64,000 bases of DNA from Treponema sp. J25 (GTDB lineage: Bacteria; Spirochaetota; Spirochaetia; Treponematales; Breznakiellaceae). A program made the translations under genes and the position numbers. The stretch covers positions 1-64,000 of the forward strand of contig NZ_PTQW01000005.1 in the NCBI RefSeq assembly GCF_004343725.1, read 5' to 3'. The notes under the pieces were generated by a model. It was given only the letters and a program-made list of their open reading frames with translations, was not told where the DNA came from and made no database searches. This document shows positions 31,969-41,724 of the stretch, one piece after another; the first letter of the stretch is position 1; the number at the start of each line of letters is the position of its first letter.

Positions 31969-34242
31969 ATGCAATTTCATTTAAGTCCGTACCAATTAAA
32001 AAAAGCCCGGTCGTTATATAATATTTTTAATACCCTGAACGGGCTTGCCTTTACGCTCCTGAGCGGTAATATCATCACCCTGTATGCCCTACGGCTGGGC
32101 GTCTCTGCCACGGTGATCGGCGTATTAAATGCCCTGGTGTTTTCGTCGTTTTTCTTTATGCCCGTCGGAAAATACCTGGTGCGACGTCATCCTATCGTAC
32201 AGGTTTTTGCTACGGCCTGGCTTTTTCGGTATGTGGGCATGATTCCCATCCTTTTTATTCCCCTTGCGGTACAGGGGGCACGTCTTGATATCGCCCTTGT
32301 TTTGTTGTTGCTCTCTGTTTCCCTGTTTCATATTACCCGCGGGGTCGGAATGATTGGCAATAACCCGGTCCTTAATGAACTTGCGGCGGGCCCTGATCGG
32401 GGGGCCTATATGACCACCATTCAAATCATTGGGAGTGGGGTTTCCCTGGTAACCAATCTGCTTCTGGCCCTATTATTGGGGAGAAATCCCCCTCTTTTGA
32501 TGTATACGTTAATACTCGGGTTTGGAATTGGGGCAGGAATTTTTAGTAGCTTTATGCTGTATCGTATTCCTGAACCGGCGCGAGAAAATCCGGCGGGGGA
32601 GCAGGATTTTTTTTCTACTGTCCAACATGCCTTTGCTCGAGCACCGTTCCGACGGTTCATGGTGATTTTCCTGACCCTTAGTTTTGTTTCGTCGGTAGCC
32701 CGTTCGTTCCTTGTGGTGTATGGAAGGCAGGTATACCACCAGGGTGATGGGATGATCGCCTTTTATTCTGTCTTTGGGGGGATAGGGGCGCTGATGGTAG
32801 GCCTGCTTACCCGTCTTTTAGTGGATCGAATCGGTGCAAAACCCCTATATGTATCTTTTACCTTTACTGCTCTTTTAGGCCTTGCCCTGGTACTTTTATC
32901 ACCAGCGATGAATCTTCTTTCATCAGAAGAAGCCTATCCTTTTTCTCAGAACGTAATAGTGGTGTTGCTCTGTACGATCTTTTTTATTGTGAACTTTGCC
33001 TTTGCAGGGACCGAAGGAGTGGCTCAACCGTACTTTTTTGGGTTAGTTCGCCCTACAGATATTCTGGACCTGGGTATTCTGTACTATATTGTCTATGGTC
33101 TTGCGGGTGCCTTTGGTTCCTTTGTTGCGGGGGTATTTCTTGATATGGTTGGTCAGTGGGGAATTTCTCCCCTCTGGGCTTTCCGGATGCTCTATGGATT
33201 TTTGAGTCTCCTTACCATACTGGTTTTATACTGGCAGAGAAAATTAATCCGATTGGGAGCCTTGCCACTGCGGGGAGCGTTAGCGGTAATCTTTTCATTT
33301 AAAGATCTCCGGGCCCTTACTCTTCTGGATAAGCTTGAAAAGACTACCCAACCTGAAGAAGAACAGGCCCTGCTCGAAGCCCTCCACGAAAATCCGTCGC
33401 CGGTGGCCCTTTCAGATTTGCTTACCCGTTTGCGTTCCCCCCGGCTTATGGTTCGCCTCGAAGCCCTTCGGGCAATCGATGCTCTGGAAGACCTTTCACC
33501 AGAAGCCCGGGACGCCCTTATGGAAGATGTGGTGCACAATCCCTTTACCACCGCCTATGCTTCAGCCCGGATTCTCGGCAACCATGGGGTCCGAGAAGCC
33601 ATTCCGCTCTTGCGACAGGCCGTGTTTTCGGAAGACTACATGCTGGCGGGAGAAGCCCTACTAGCCCTGGCGCGCCTTCGGGACGAAGAATCCCGTTCTC
33701 TTATAGAAAAGGTGGTCAGCTCTTCTCATAATCCCCGACTCCAGATTATGGGCGCCCTGGCCCTGGAAATTCTTGGTTCGATGGAGTCCCTGGGGGTGCT
33801 CCTCGATGTGATCCGCTATGAACATCCTGCTCCGTATGTACGGGATGAGATTACCCTTGCTATGGCAGGAATTCTGGGGGTAGGAAAAGAGTTTTATGCG
33901 GTGCTGGTGCAATATCTTTCTGACCCTTTATTGCTTTCTCCGCTGGTGATGGATATGTTAGAGGAAGCGATCAATACTTGTCTTAAAGGAAAGAGGAAAC
34001 AGACCAGAGAAAAAATGATCCCCATTTTTCAGGACCTGCGTATCGCTATGGAACAGTATCTAGGTGAAAGAAAGGGGGTTCCCCTTTCCTGCTGGATTCA
34101 GAAGCATCTGGGGAATTTAAAAAATCCCGGGGGGTTCCTTTTTGCTGAAATAGTGTTGGAAGATGAACTTGCCCCCTATGAACGCTTACGCCTCTTAGTG
34201 GGAACCTGGATTGCAAAACACCTGGAACATCTTTCCTGGTGA
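31969..34242 (+). CDS. MFS transporter fused to a C-terminal HEAT-repeat domain
   Basis: A 757-residue protein. Residues 1-425 contain about 12 hydrophobic helices in the major facilitator pattern, opening with SLYNIFNTLNGLAFTLLSGN and a central cytoplasmic loop. From about residue 440 to 690 the sequence becomes soluble and helical with HEAT-like repeats (for example 'RLMVRLEALRAID', 'EAIPLLRQAVFSEDYMLAGEALLAL', 'LQIMGALALEILG'). The substrate is unknown; the HEAT part could bind a regulator or partner on the cytoplasmic side. The downstream SH3-type lipoprotein frame overlaps its stop by 4 nt if its longer form is used. Confidence 0.8.
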   Translation: MQFHLSPYQLKKARSLYNIFNTLNGLAFTLLSGNIITLYALRLGVSATVIGVLNALVFSSFFFMPVGKYLVRRHPIVQVFATAWLFRYVGMIPILFIPLAVQGARLDIALVLLLLSVSLFHITRGVGMIGNNPVLNELAAGPDRGAYMTTIQIIGSGVSLVTNLLLALLLGRNPPLLMYTLILGFGIGAGIFSSFMLYRIPEPARENPAGEQDFFSTVQHAFARAPFRRFMVIFLTLSFVSSVARSFLVVYGRQVYHQGDGMIAFYSVFGGIGALMVGLLTRLLVDRIGAKPLYVSFTFTALLGLALVLLSPAMNLLSSEEAYPFSQNVIVVLLCTIFFIVNFAFAGTEGVAQPYFFGLVRPTDILDLGILYYIVYGLAGAFGSFVAGVFLDMVGQWGISPLWAFRMLYGFLSLLTILVLYWQRKLIRLGALPLRGALAVIFSFKDLRALTLLDKLEKTTQPEEEQALLEALHENPSPVALSDLLTRLRSPRLMVRLEALRAIDALEDLSPEARDALMEDVVHNPFTTAYASARILGNHGVREAIPLLRQAVFSEDYMLAGEALLALARLRDEESRSLIEKVVSSSHNPRLQIMGALALEILGSMESLGVLLDVIRYEHPAPYVRDEITLAMAGILGVGKEFYAVLVQYLSDPLLLSPLVMDMLEEAINTCLKGKRKQTREKMIPIFQDLRIAMEQYLGERKGVPLSCWIQKHLGNLKNPGGFLFAEIVLEDELAPYERLRLLVGTWIAKHLEHLSW

Positions 34243-34304
34243 AAGGCGATGGGGAGAGGGCGGACGATCTAGCAATTTTTTATTATTTTTCGTATGGTAC
34301 GTAT

Positions 34305-35804
34305 ATGTACGCTGGTAGTCAAAGGGATAAAAAAAGAAGCCTTCTCTATATGATTGTACTGGGTTTTTTGCTCAGTCTTCCCCTCTCCTGTACTCGTCCG
34401 ATGGGATGGGGGGTTGTTCTCTGGACCATTGATGCTCATTCTATCCCCGCAGGAACGGTGGTACCGGTCTATATTCGTTCTAACATCGATAAGGTTTGGG
34501 TAATTGGGATACCAAAGGAGTTGTTGAGCAAGTCTCCCGCCGGGGAGACCCAGGATAAAATAGAAGTGCCCCTCTGGCAGATTAACTTTTTTAAACAGAA
34601 ATCCAAGGCCCAGCAGTGGGCGGCGTCCTTTGCTCCCTTTGCTTCCCTGTATGGCGAGACCCTGCAGGATGGGCTTCCCATACGGGATAGCCCCGATAAT
34701 AATGGCCGGCGGGTGTATCGGCTCCGGGAGGGGCAGATCGTAAAGATTCTGGCCAGTGTGAAAGGAAGCCCGGTTATGGGCGCCGATGGGCCACTCCCCG
34801 GTGAATGGCTTCAAGTGTTGACCGATGATGGCGTGAGCGGTTACTGCTTTTCCTATCGCTTGCGAATATTTGAAAAACAGGTTGCAGTTTCTGAGAAGTC
34901 CCAGGCAGAAAAGACGCAAAAGGGTTCCACCACAGATGAAGAATTAGAGCTTGTTCTTGGTAGTAGATGGGTACCCCTCTGGTATCGTTCGATGTATGAA
35001 AAGCAGATGGTGGACCTTAATCGGGTATCAGAAAAGTGGGGGTTCTTTCCATCCCTTGAGGGAGGCATAGTACATATCCGTATGCCCGATTTTGAAAAGA
35101 GCTATCGATTTACCTCTATCGAAAGAAAGGATGAACACACCTGGTATTTTGCCGGCACACCGATTCAGATGCGTCTTGCAGAAAAGGATCAACTGGATGT
35201 GGAGATTCAAGAATCAGGGAAGGAACGGCGCTTTTTTCAGTATACCCTTCTTCCTGTAGCAGTGGAAGATTGGATTCGTCAGGAAGAGGAACGACGGCTT
35301 GCCCTGTATGATCAACTCCGGAACGAAGGATCCCTCTGGAGAAGTCCTACTTATGGCACCCTTTCTTTTTTGCCCGAAGGGAATTTTCAATGGGAAGACT
35401 ATGAAGTGCTTTTCCCTCAAATAATTCCGTTTCGGGGACCTGCCCGGGGAAAGGTAATTACTGGTCTCTACATTCCCGAAGAACTCCTTTCTCTCTATGA
35501 AGGGGCTTTCCAATTGATTTTGTCTTCACCGCAGGCAGGGACTGCATCAGAAAATTCCCCCCAGTCTTCTTCGTCGGGTCAGGGGAAAGAACTGGGCCTT
35601 ACCTTTTTGTACACCCTTCAGAACAGCGAGCTTATCCTGGAGTATGTTCCCTCCAGCGCTGTGGATGGGGTACAGGTGCTGCGTCGGGCCCCTGCGCCCC
35701 TTATTCTTCGCTTCCAGAAGGGAGAGACCTCTGGTGGAATCGAGCCCCCCCCTTTCTTTTTAGGGAGCGGCCGCTGGCTTATTCCAGAGAACCGCCGGAG
35801 CTAG
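34305..35804 (+). CDS. SH3-type lipoprotein of unknown function
   Basis: A 499-residue predicted lipoprotein. The signal is a basic QRDKKR followed by LLYMIVLGFLLSLPLSC with the lipobox Cys. Residues of about 125-190 resemble a bacterial SH3 domain (GLPIRDSP... GEWLQVLTDDGVSGYC), a fold that often binds cell-wall peptides. The rest is beta-rich and unassigned. I choose ATG 34305 since it gives a normal signal peptide and TATGGT ends 6 nt before it; a GTG at 34239 would overlap the MFS gene by 4 nt but adds 22 residues before the signal. Confidence 0.7.
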   Translation: MYAGSQRDKKRSLLYMIVLGFLLSLPLSCTRPMGWGVVLWTIDAHSIPAGTVVPVYIRSNIDKVWVIGIPKELLSKSPAGETQDKIEVPLWQINFFKQKSKAQQWAASFAPFASLYGETLQDGLPIRDSPDNNGRRVYRLREGQIVKILASVKGSPVMGADGPLPGEWLQVLTDDGVSGYCFSYRLRIFEKQVAVSEKSQAEKTQKGSTTDEELELVLGSRWVPLWYRSMYEKQMVDLNRVSEKWGFFPSLEGGIVHIRMPDFEKSYRFTSIERKDEHTWYFAGTPIQMRLAEKDQLDVEIQESGKERRFFQYTLLPVAVEDWIRQEEERRLALYDQLRNEGSLWRSPTYGTLSFLPEGNFQWEDYEVLFPQIIPFRGPARGKVITGLYIPEELLSLYEGAFQLILSSPQAGTASENSPQSSSSGQGKELGLTFLYTLQNSELILEYVPSSAVDGVQVLRRAPAPLILRFQKGETSGGIEPPPFFLGSGRWLIPENRRS

Positions 35805-35813
35805 GGGATACCG

Positions 35814-37772
35814 ATGGCCTTTGTCCAGTGTACCAAAGTCTCCCTTGCCTATGGGGATAGGGATATCCTGAAGGACGTAAGCCTTTTCCTTGGTCCCGGT
35901 TCTCGTTCAGCCCTGACAGGGGCTAATGGCTCTGGGAAATCGACCTTAATGAAGGTTGTGGCGGGCCTGATTCAGCCTGACCGGGGTGAACGCTCCGTGG
36001 ATCGGGATAGTCGCATTGCCTACCTTCCCCAATCGGGTATTGTTCACCGGGGTAAAACCCTCCGGGAAGAGGTAGAACAGGCCTTTGGGTTTATCCAGCT
36101 TCTCATCCAGCAGATGGAGCAGGTGGGCGAGAGGCTTGCCCAGAGCCGAGAGGAGGATGAGCGGACCCGTGCTTTGTTAGATGAATACCACCGGCTTCAG
36201 GAAAAAATAGCCCGGTCAGGATACTACGAACGGGAACAGTTTATTGGCCGAGTGCTGGAGGGACTCGGTTTTGAACGCTCCGATTGGGATCGTCCTGTCG
36301 AAGTATTTTCTGGGGGCTGGCAGATGCGGATAGCCCTCGCAAAGGTGCTTTTGGAACGGCCCGATATTCTGCTTCTCGACGAGCCTACCAACTACCTGGA
36401 CGTAGAAGCCCGTACCTGGCTCGAAGGGTGGCTTAGAGAATTCCCGGGGGCCTACCTGATAGTTTCCCACGATCGGTATTTTCTCGATGTGACGGTGAAT
36501 GAAGTGTATGAGTTGTTTCAGGGCACCCTGCGCCGGTATGTGGGTAATTACAGTACCTATGAAAAAATTCGACAGGGTGAACTGGAGGCGCTCCTGGCCC
36601 AGTACGAAGCCCAGCAGGAAGAAATCGCCCGAACCGAAGAGTTTATCCGCCGCTTTCGCTACAATGCGGCCCGGGCCTCGCTTGTGCAGGATCGGATCAA
36701 ACGGCTTGAAAAAATGGATCGAATCGAGATCCCCGAGTCCCTCAAGCGCATACATATCGAACTGCCGCCGCCGCCCCATTGCGGCCGCAGGGTCTTAGTT
36801 CTGGAAGGCCTCGGCAAAAGCTACGGGAACCACCGGGTGTTCCGGAACCTGGATCTCCTTGTGGAGGCGGGAGAAAAACTGTTAGTGGTCGGCCGCAATG
36901 GGGCGGGGAAAACGACCCTTCTGCGGATCATCGCCGGTCTTGATACGGACTACGAGGGAACCCTTACTCTGGGTACGGATGTACAGATTGGCTATTTTTC
37001 CCAGGATGTGGCGGAAACCATGACCGGTTCTCAGTCGGTGCTGGAAACCCTGGAGGCGGAGGCTCCCCTGCACCTTATTCCCAAACTGCGGGACCTTTTG
37101 GGGGCCTTCCTTTTCCGGGGAGACGATGTGTACAAGACCGTTTCGGTTCTGTCGGGAGGGGAGAAGAGCCGCCTTGCCCTGCTCAGGCTGCTGCTCCATC
37201 CGGTGAACCTCCTGATTCTGGACGAACCGACGAATCACCTGGACCTTCATTCCAAGGATGTCCTCCTGGAGGCCCTGCAAAAATATCCGGGGACGGTGAT
37301 CTTCGTGTCCCATGACCGGGCTTTCATGGAGGCCCTTTCGACAAAAACCCTGGAGCTTTCTGGAGGACAGGGGCGCCTTTTTTATGGGAATTACGCCTAT
37401 TACCTTGAGCGGATTGAACAAGAATCGGCCCTTCCTCAGGAGACAGCCCGGATTCCTCCACCGAAAGAGCAGAGCCTTTCGGCGGCGGCCCGTTATCGGG
37501 AAGAAGAAAAGAAGCGACAGGCCCAAATCCGGCGTCTTGAACGACAGGAAGCAGAACTTATGGGCCGCATCGAACAACTGGAAGCGGAAAAGCAGAGTAT
37601 CGAAGCTGCCCTCGCGGATCTCGCTACCTATCTGCAGGGGCAGCGAGTTAAGGAATTACAGGGAGCCCTTACAGAGGTATCCCGTTTAATAGAAGCGGCA
37701 AACGCAGAATGGGAGCGTTGTGCCCTGGAATTGGGGGCCCTCCGTTCTGAGCTACGAAAGGAGCACACATGA
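35814..37772 (+). CDS. ABC-F family ATPase (ribosome-associated type)
   Basis: A 652-residue soluble protein with two ATP-binding cassettes and no membrane segments. Domain 1 has Walker A GANGSGKST (about residue 38), signature FSGGWQMR and Walker B LLLLDEPTNYLD. Domain 2 has Walker A GRNGAGKTT (about 360), signature LSGGEKSR and Walker B LLILDEPTNHLD. The charged linker between them and the C-terminal coiled coil (about 560-650) are typical of Uup-like ABC-F proteins, which act on ribosomes or branched DNA. The specific subgroup is uncertain. galE overlaps its stop by 4 nt. Confidence 0.93.
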   Translation: MAFVQCTKVSLAYGDRDILKDVSLFLGPGSRSALTGANGSGKSTLMKVVAGLIQPDRGERSVDRDSRIAYLPQSGIVHRGKTLREEVEQAFGFIQLLIQQMEQVGERLAQSREEDERTRALLDEYHRLQEKIARSGYYEREQFIGRVLEGLGFERSDWDRPVEVFSGGWQMRIALAKVLLERPDILLLDEPTNYLDVEARTWLEGWLREFPGAYLIVSHDRYFLDVTVNEVYELFQGTLRRYVGNYSTYEKIRQGELEALLAQYEAQQEEIARTEEFIRRFRYNAARASLVQDRIKRLEKMDRIEIPESLKRIHIELPPPPHCGRRVLVLEGLGKSYGNHRVFRNLDLLVEAGEKLLVVGRNGAGKTTLLRIIAGLDTDYEGTLTLGTDVQIGYFSQDVAETMTGSQSVLETLEAEAPLHLIPKLRDLLGAFLFRGDDVYKTVSVLSGGEKSRLALLRLLLHPVNLLILDEPTNHLDLHSKDVLLEALQKYPGTVIFVSHDRAFMEALSTKTLELSGGQGRLFYGNYAYYLERIEQESALPQETARIPPPKEQSLSAAARYREEEKKRQAQIRRLERQEAELMGRIEQLEAEKQSIEAALADLATYLQGQRVKELQGALTEVSRLIEAANAEWERCALELGALRSELRKEHT

Positions 37773-38743
37773 AAATACTTGTCATTGGAGGCGCAGGCTA
37801 TATCGGTAGCCATGTGGCCCGGGAATTTCTGGATCAGGGCCATGAGGTAGTAGTGTTTGACAATCTTTCTTCGGGGACGGAGGAAAATCTATTCCCCGAA
37901 GAACGGTTTATCCGGGGAGACATCATGGATTACCCCTTCCTGGAAAAAGTGATGTCTGAGGGATTCGATGCACTGGTGCATCTTGCGGCCTTTAAGGCGG
38001 CAGGGGAATCGATGATCAAACCAGAAAAATATTCGCTTAACAACATCAATGGAACCATTCATATTTTGAATGCCGCCTGTGCCACGGGGATACGGTATAT
38101 TGTTTTTTCTTCTTCCGCCGCCACCTATGGTGAGCCCCGGTATCTCCCCATCGACGAGGAACATCCAACTAACCCAGAAAACTACTACGGGTTTACCAAA
38201 CTTGAAATAGAACGGTTCCTTTCGTGGTATGATAAGCTTAAGGGGATAAAATATGCGGCCCTTCGTTACTTTAATGCCGCGGGCTACGATATCCAGGGCC
38301 GTATTCGGGGCCTTGAGCGAAATCCGGCCAATCTTTTACCTGTGGTGATGGAAACCGCCTGCGGTATTCGACCGGAAGTGCAGGTTTTCGGGAATGATTA
38401 CGATACCATTGATGGCACGGGGGTGCGGGATTATATTCATGTAAACGACCTGGCGGTGGGACACGTGTCTGCCCTGGAATACATCATGAAGCACAATACG
38501 AGCCTTACCGTGAATCTGGGGAGCGAAACGGGGCTTTCGGTTCTGCAAATTATCGAGGCCGCCCGACGTATTACGGGCCGTCCTATTCCGGCTCGAATTG
38601 TAGGAAGGCGTCCTGGCGATCCGGCAAAGCTCACCGCCTCGGCAAAGAAGGCCCGGGAACTCTTAGGCTGGCAGGCGAAGTACTCTGACGTAGATACCCT
38701 GGTGCAAACCAGTTGGGAGGTGTATCGCCCCCATGCGCGGTAA
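37769..38743 (+). CDS. galE: UDP-glucose 4-epimerase
   Basis: A 324-residue short-chain dehydrogenase-type epimerase interconverting UDP-glucose and UDP-galactose. The NAD-binding loop GGAGYIGSH is at residues 7-15, the catalytic YxxxK is in NYYGFTKLE near residue 140, and the catalytic Ser in SSSAATYGE. The C-terminal GRRPGDPAKLTASAKKA is the usual sugar-nucleotide binding end. A GGAG ribosome site lies before the ATG, inside the end of the ABC-F gene. The predicted UDP-glucose supplier is encoded at 43007-44596. Confidence 0.94.
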   Translation: MKILVIGGAGYIGSHVAREFLDQGHEVVVFDNLSSGTEENLFPEERFIRGDIMDYPFLEKVMSEGFDALVHLAAFKAAGESMIKPEKYSLNNINGTIHILNAACATGIRYIVFSSSAATYGEPRYLPIDEEHPTNPENYYGFTKLEIERFLSWYDKLKGIKYAALRYFNAAGYDIQGRIRGLERNPANLLPVVMETACGIRPEVQVFGNDYDTIDGTGVRDYIHVNDLAVGHVSALEYIMKHNTSLTVNLGSETGLSVLQIIEAARRITGRPIPARIVGRRPGDPAKLTASAKKARELLGWQAKYSDVDTLVQTSWEVYRPHAR

Positions 38744-38774
38744 AGCCGCTCATCATATATTGTAAGGAAGCCCT

Positions 38775-40001
38775 ATGGATACAAGGATAGAACAGTACAT
38801 TGCAGGAAGTCGTGATCTCGTGGTGGAACTCCAGCGGGAGCTTACCCGTCGGCCCGCCCTTTCACCTGAATCAGGAGGGGGAGGAGAACTTGATAAGGTT
38901 ACCTATCTTGAAGGCTGGCTCCGAGCCCATGGTATTACCCAGTTAGAGCGCCATGATGCCCCCGATAGTCGGGTTCCCTCCGGGATTCGTCCCAACCTGG
39001 TGGCCACCATTCCCGGGAAACGGGACGACAAGCGTCTGTGGATCATGAGCCACACCGATGTGGTTCCCCCGGGAGAACGGGCCCTCTGGAACAGCGACCC
39101 CTGGACGGTGGTAGATGCAGGGGATCGGCTTATTGGGCGGGGAGTAGAGGATAATCAACAGGGCCTCGTATCTTCGGTCCTGGCCGCCCTTTCGTTGGTC
39201 CAGCAGGATATCGTTCCGCCCCATACGGTGAAGCTCCTCTTCGTGGCCGACGAAGAAATGGGCAGTGAATATGGAATTCAGTGGCTCCTTAAAAATCGGT
39301 CCCTTTTTAAGTCCGACGATATGGTGCTTATCCCCGATGGGGGAGATCCCCGGGGCGAAACGATCGAAGTGGCGGAGAAGAATCTCCTCTGGCTCGAAAT
39401 AAGAACCACCGGGAAGCAATGCCACGGCTCCCGACCTGACCAGGGGGCCAACGCCCATCTTGCGGCCTGTGAACTGGCGGTCCGCCTCCATGATGAGCTT
39501 CCCCTGCGGTTTCCCCAGCGGGATCCCCTCTTTGAGCCGGACCGTTCTACCTTTGAGCCCACTAAGCATGAGGGCAATGTGCCCAACGTGAATACGATCC
39601 CCGGGGAAGATGTGTTTTGTATGGACATGCGGATTTTACCCTGCTATCCGGTCCAGGAGGTTCTCGCGGAAGTGGACCGTATCATGGGCGAGGTTGCCCA
39701 GAAGCGGGGCGTGCGAATGGAATACCGCATCCTGCAGCGGGTAGAATCGAAGGCCACAAGTCCCGAGGCGCCGTTGGTGCACCTGCTTTCTCAGGCGGTA
39801 CAAAAGGTATACGGCGTGACCACCCGGCCCATTGGGATCGGCGGAGGCACGGTGGGGGCCTTTTTGCGCAACGAGAATATCGATGCGGTAGTGTGGGGCC
39901 GCCTTGAAGAAAGCGCCCACCAACCGAATGAGTATGTCCTCATAGCGAATATTCTAGGAGATGCCACCGTCATGGCTACCCTGATGATGCAGGAGCGGTG
40001 A
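38775..40001 (+). CDS. M20-family metallopeptidase
   Basis: A 408-residue cytosolic zinc hydrolase related to ArgE/DapE and dipeptidases. The zinc/catalytic segments are SHTDVVPPG (about residues 92-100), GRGVEDNQQG (Asp ligand, about 122-131) and DEEMGSE (catalytic Glu and Glu ligand, about 160-166), with the dimerisation-domain motif GKQCHGSRPDQGANA. The substrate may be a dipeptide, an N-acyl amino acid or succinyl-diaminopimelate; I cannot tell. It lies 31 nt after galE and probably belongs to the same run of plus-strand genes. Confidence 0.88.
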   Translation: MDTRIEQYIAGSRDLVVELQRELTRRPALSPESGGGGELDKVTYLEGWLRAHGITQLERHDAPDSRVPSGIRPNLVATIPGKRDDKRLWIMSHTDVVPPGERALWNSDPWTVVDAGDRLIGRGVEDNQQGLVSSVLAALSLVQQDIVPPHTVKLLFVADEEMGSEYGIQWLLKNRSLFKSDDMVLIPDGGDPRGETIEVAEKNLLWLEIRTTGKQCHGSRPDQGANAHLAACELAVRLHDELPLRFPQRDPLFEPDRSTFEPTKHEGNVPNVNTIPGEDVFCMDMRILPCYPVQEVLAEVDRIMGEVAQKRGVRMEYRILQRVESKATSPEAPLVHLLSQAVQKVYGVTTRPIGIGGGTVGAFLRNENIDAVVWGRLEESAHQPNEYVLIANILGDATVMATLMMQER

Positions 40002-40053
40002 TTTTTTGGCTCCCTAGCAATCGAAGTAAGAGTCCCCCTTGTGTGGTAGATCG

Positions 40054-41118
40054 ATGCGTATTCTTTCCCGACCTGAACAGTTACCCCCTTCTCTTGCCGC
40101 TTCTTTAACGCCCGCAGAGGTGGCGTATATTCAGGAACTTGAACAGGGAAGGGGGCTCCCCTTTGGGGTAACTCCCTTTTATGCGTCCCTTGCCGGCAGC
40201 GATAGCGCTGATCCGCTTCGTCGTCAGTGTATCCCTGACCCCCGCGAAAATATCCGACTTCCCTGGGAACTGTCGGATCCCCTCGGCAGCGAGCTCTATA
40301 GTCCTTTGCCCCGCCTGGTTCATCAATATCGAGATCGGGTGCTCCTGCTTGCTAACGGTACCTGCGCGGGGTATTGTCGCCATTGTTTCAGGCGGGATTG
40401 GACTGCCGGTGCCCTGGGTTTTATTCGGCCTGCGGAGCTTGCTCCCATTCAGGAGTACCTGGGTTGCCACAGAGAAGTAGAAGAGGTCCTTGTTTCCGGT
40501 GGGGATCCCCTTATGGGGGATACCGCTAAACTTGCCTGGCTTTTTACGGAACTACGAAAAGCCTCACCGGGAATTTTTATTCGCCTCGCAAGCCGTATAC
40601 CCGTAACCTGGCCCGATCGAATCGATAAGGACCTCATTGATCTTTTAAGAAACCATCGTCCTCTTCGAGTGGTGGTGCACATAAATCATCCCCGGGAATT
40701 GGCAAAACCGGTGGTCCAGGGCCTGGAATGTCTTGTGGCAGGAGGAATCCCCGTGCATAGTCAAACGGTACTCCTTAAGGGAATCAACGACGATGTGGAA
40801 ACCCTGAGGATACTTTTTCGGGGGCTACTTTCGGTGGGGATAACCCCGTACTACCTTTTTCAGGGGGACCTTGCGCCGGGGACGAGTCATTTCCGGTGTA
40901 ATTTGGAGCGGGCCATAGGGCTCTATGAAGAGCTTGCGGTTCGGCTTTCCAGTCTTGCCCTGCCCGCGCTGGCGGTGGATCTTCCCGGGGGGGGAGGAAA
41001 AATCAGGCTTCGGAGAGAAAGTATTCGGGGAACGGTGCAGGAGGAAGGGGACTTTGCCTATTACCTTCTTTCTGATGCTCAGGAAAAGCTCTGGAAGTAT
41101 CCTGTGGAAAGGGACTGA
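40054..41118 (+). CDS. KamA-family radical SAM aminomutase
   Basis: A 354-residue radical SAM protein. The 4Fe-4S motif C-x3-C-x2-C is CAGYCRHC near residues 104-111, and the PLP-binding Lys is in the C-terminal VDLPGGGGKIRL. Length is shorter than true lysine 2,3-aminomutase (about 415) and near EpmB-type proteins that modify a lysine for elongation factor P. No EF-P or EpmA gene is in the window, so free lysine 2,3-aminomutase or EF-P modification both remain possible. Start ATG 40054 is preferred to an upstream TTG at 40039. Confidence 0.83.
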   Translation: MRILSRPEQLPPSLAASLTPAEVAYIQELEQGRGLPFGVTPFYASLAGSDSADPLRRQCIPDPRENIRLPWELSDPLGSELYSPLPRLVHQYRDRVLLLANGTCAGYCRHCFRRDWTAGALGFIRPAELAPIQEYLGCHREVEEVLVSGGDPLMGDTAKLAWLFTELRKASPGIFIRLASRIPVTWPDRIDKDLIDLLRNHRPLRVVVHINHPRELAKPVVQGLECLVAGGIPVHSQTVLLKGINDDVETLRILFRGLLSVGITPYYLFQGDLAPGTSHFRCNLERAIGLYEELAVRLSSLALPALAVDLPGGGGKIRLRRESIRGTVQEEGDFAYYLLSDAQEKLWKYPVERD

Positions 41119-41236
41119 AAATCGACTCTGTTTAGGGGCGACGCCCCCTCGGACAGATGAACTGAGAGACTTGTCGATGGTGGGGGTTTTTAAGTAAACC
41201 ATCGGGGGGATTTTATCCCTAAAAAACTAAGATAGG

Positions 41237-41266
41237 TTGGAAAAAATCACAGAGGAGCAGTAGAAT
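41237..41266 (+). promoter_or_regulatory. Promoter placed for a leaderless start of the Fur-family gene
   Basis: TTGGAA (41237-41242), 18-bp spacer, TAGAAT (41261-41266), ending 7 nt before ATG 41274. AGAGGAG at 41251-41257 looks like a ribosome site but is 16 nt away and lies within the promoter spacer. Confidence 0.5.
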
Positions 41267-41273
41267 ATACGGT

Positions 41274-41684
41274 ATGGAAGGTAAGAAAGAGCCTAAAAAG
41301 TATAAACATTCCCGGCAACGGGAGCGAATCCTGGAAGTTCTCCGTTCTACAAAGTCCCATCCGACAGCGGCATGGGTGTATAATGAACTCAAGCCAACGA
41401 TGCCCCGTTTAAGTCTTGGCACGGTATATCGGAATCTCCGGATTCTGGGAGAGCAGGGAGAAATTTTGATTCTCCAGAATGGGAGCGGTCCCGATCGTTT
41501 TGATGGGGATACGAAGCCCCATTACCACTATATTTGCCTTCGCTGTGGGCGCGTTGAAGATGTGCCCTTACCGGTTAATGCGGAGCTTGATGCACAAGCG
41601 GCGTCGGTTCTGAACCGACCTGTCCTCGGTCATCGGCTTGATTTTTTAGGTTTTTGTGCAGACTGTATGGGTCAAAAAGACTAG
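41274..41684 (+). CDS. Fur-family metalloregulator (PerR-like)
   Basis: A 136-residue repressor with an N-terminal winged helix (RQRERILEVL ... RLSLGTVYRNLRIL, residues 14-65) and a C-terminal metal/dimer domain. Two Cys pairs, CLRC and CADC, form the structural zinc site, and the KPHYHYIC segment supplies metal-sensing His residues. The subtype (iron Fur, peroxide PerR or zinc Zur) cannot be decided from this alone; the short length and the residue pattern lean to PerR. No target gene lies next to it. Confidence 0.88.
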   Translation: MEGKKEPKKYKHSRQRERILEVLRSTKSHPTAAWVYNELKPTMPRLSLGTVYRNLRILGEQGEILILQNGSGPDRFDGDTKPHYHYICLRCGRVEDVPLPVNAELDAQAASVLNRPVLGHRLDFLGFCADCMGQKD

Positions 41685-41711
41685 ACAGAGGGGTCCCTCA
41701 TTTGCTATAGT
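41682..41711 (+). promoter_or_regulatory. Promoter of tRNA-Cys
   Basis: TAGACA (41682-41687), 18-bp spacer, TATAGT (41706-41711), with the start expected a few bases before the tRNA; the -35 overlaps the stop of the Fur-family gene. Confidence 0.6.
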
Positions 41712-41724
41712 AGTTTCCGTCATT

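Noticed and set aside
41120-41235. Hairpins upstream of the Fur-family gene (GGGGC-GAC-GCCCC; CGATGGT..ACCATCG) as a riboswitch
   Set aside because: No conserved riboswitch core; they are more likely terminator-type structures after the KamA-family gene, and not clear enough to call.
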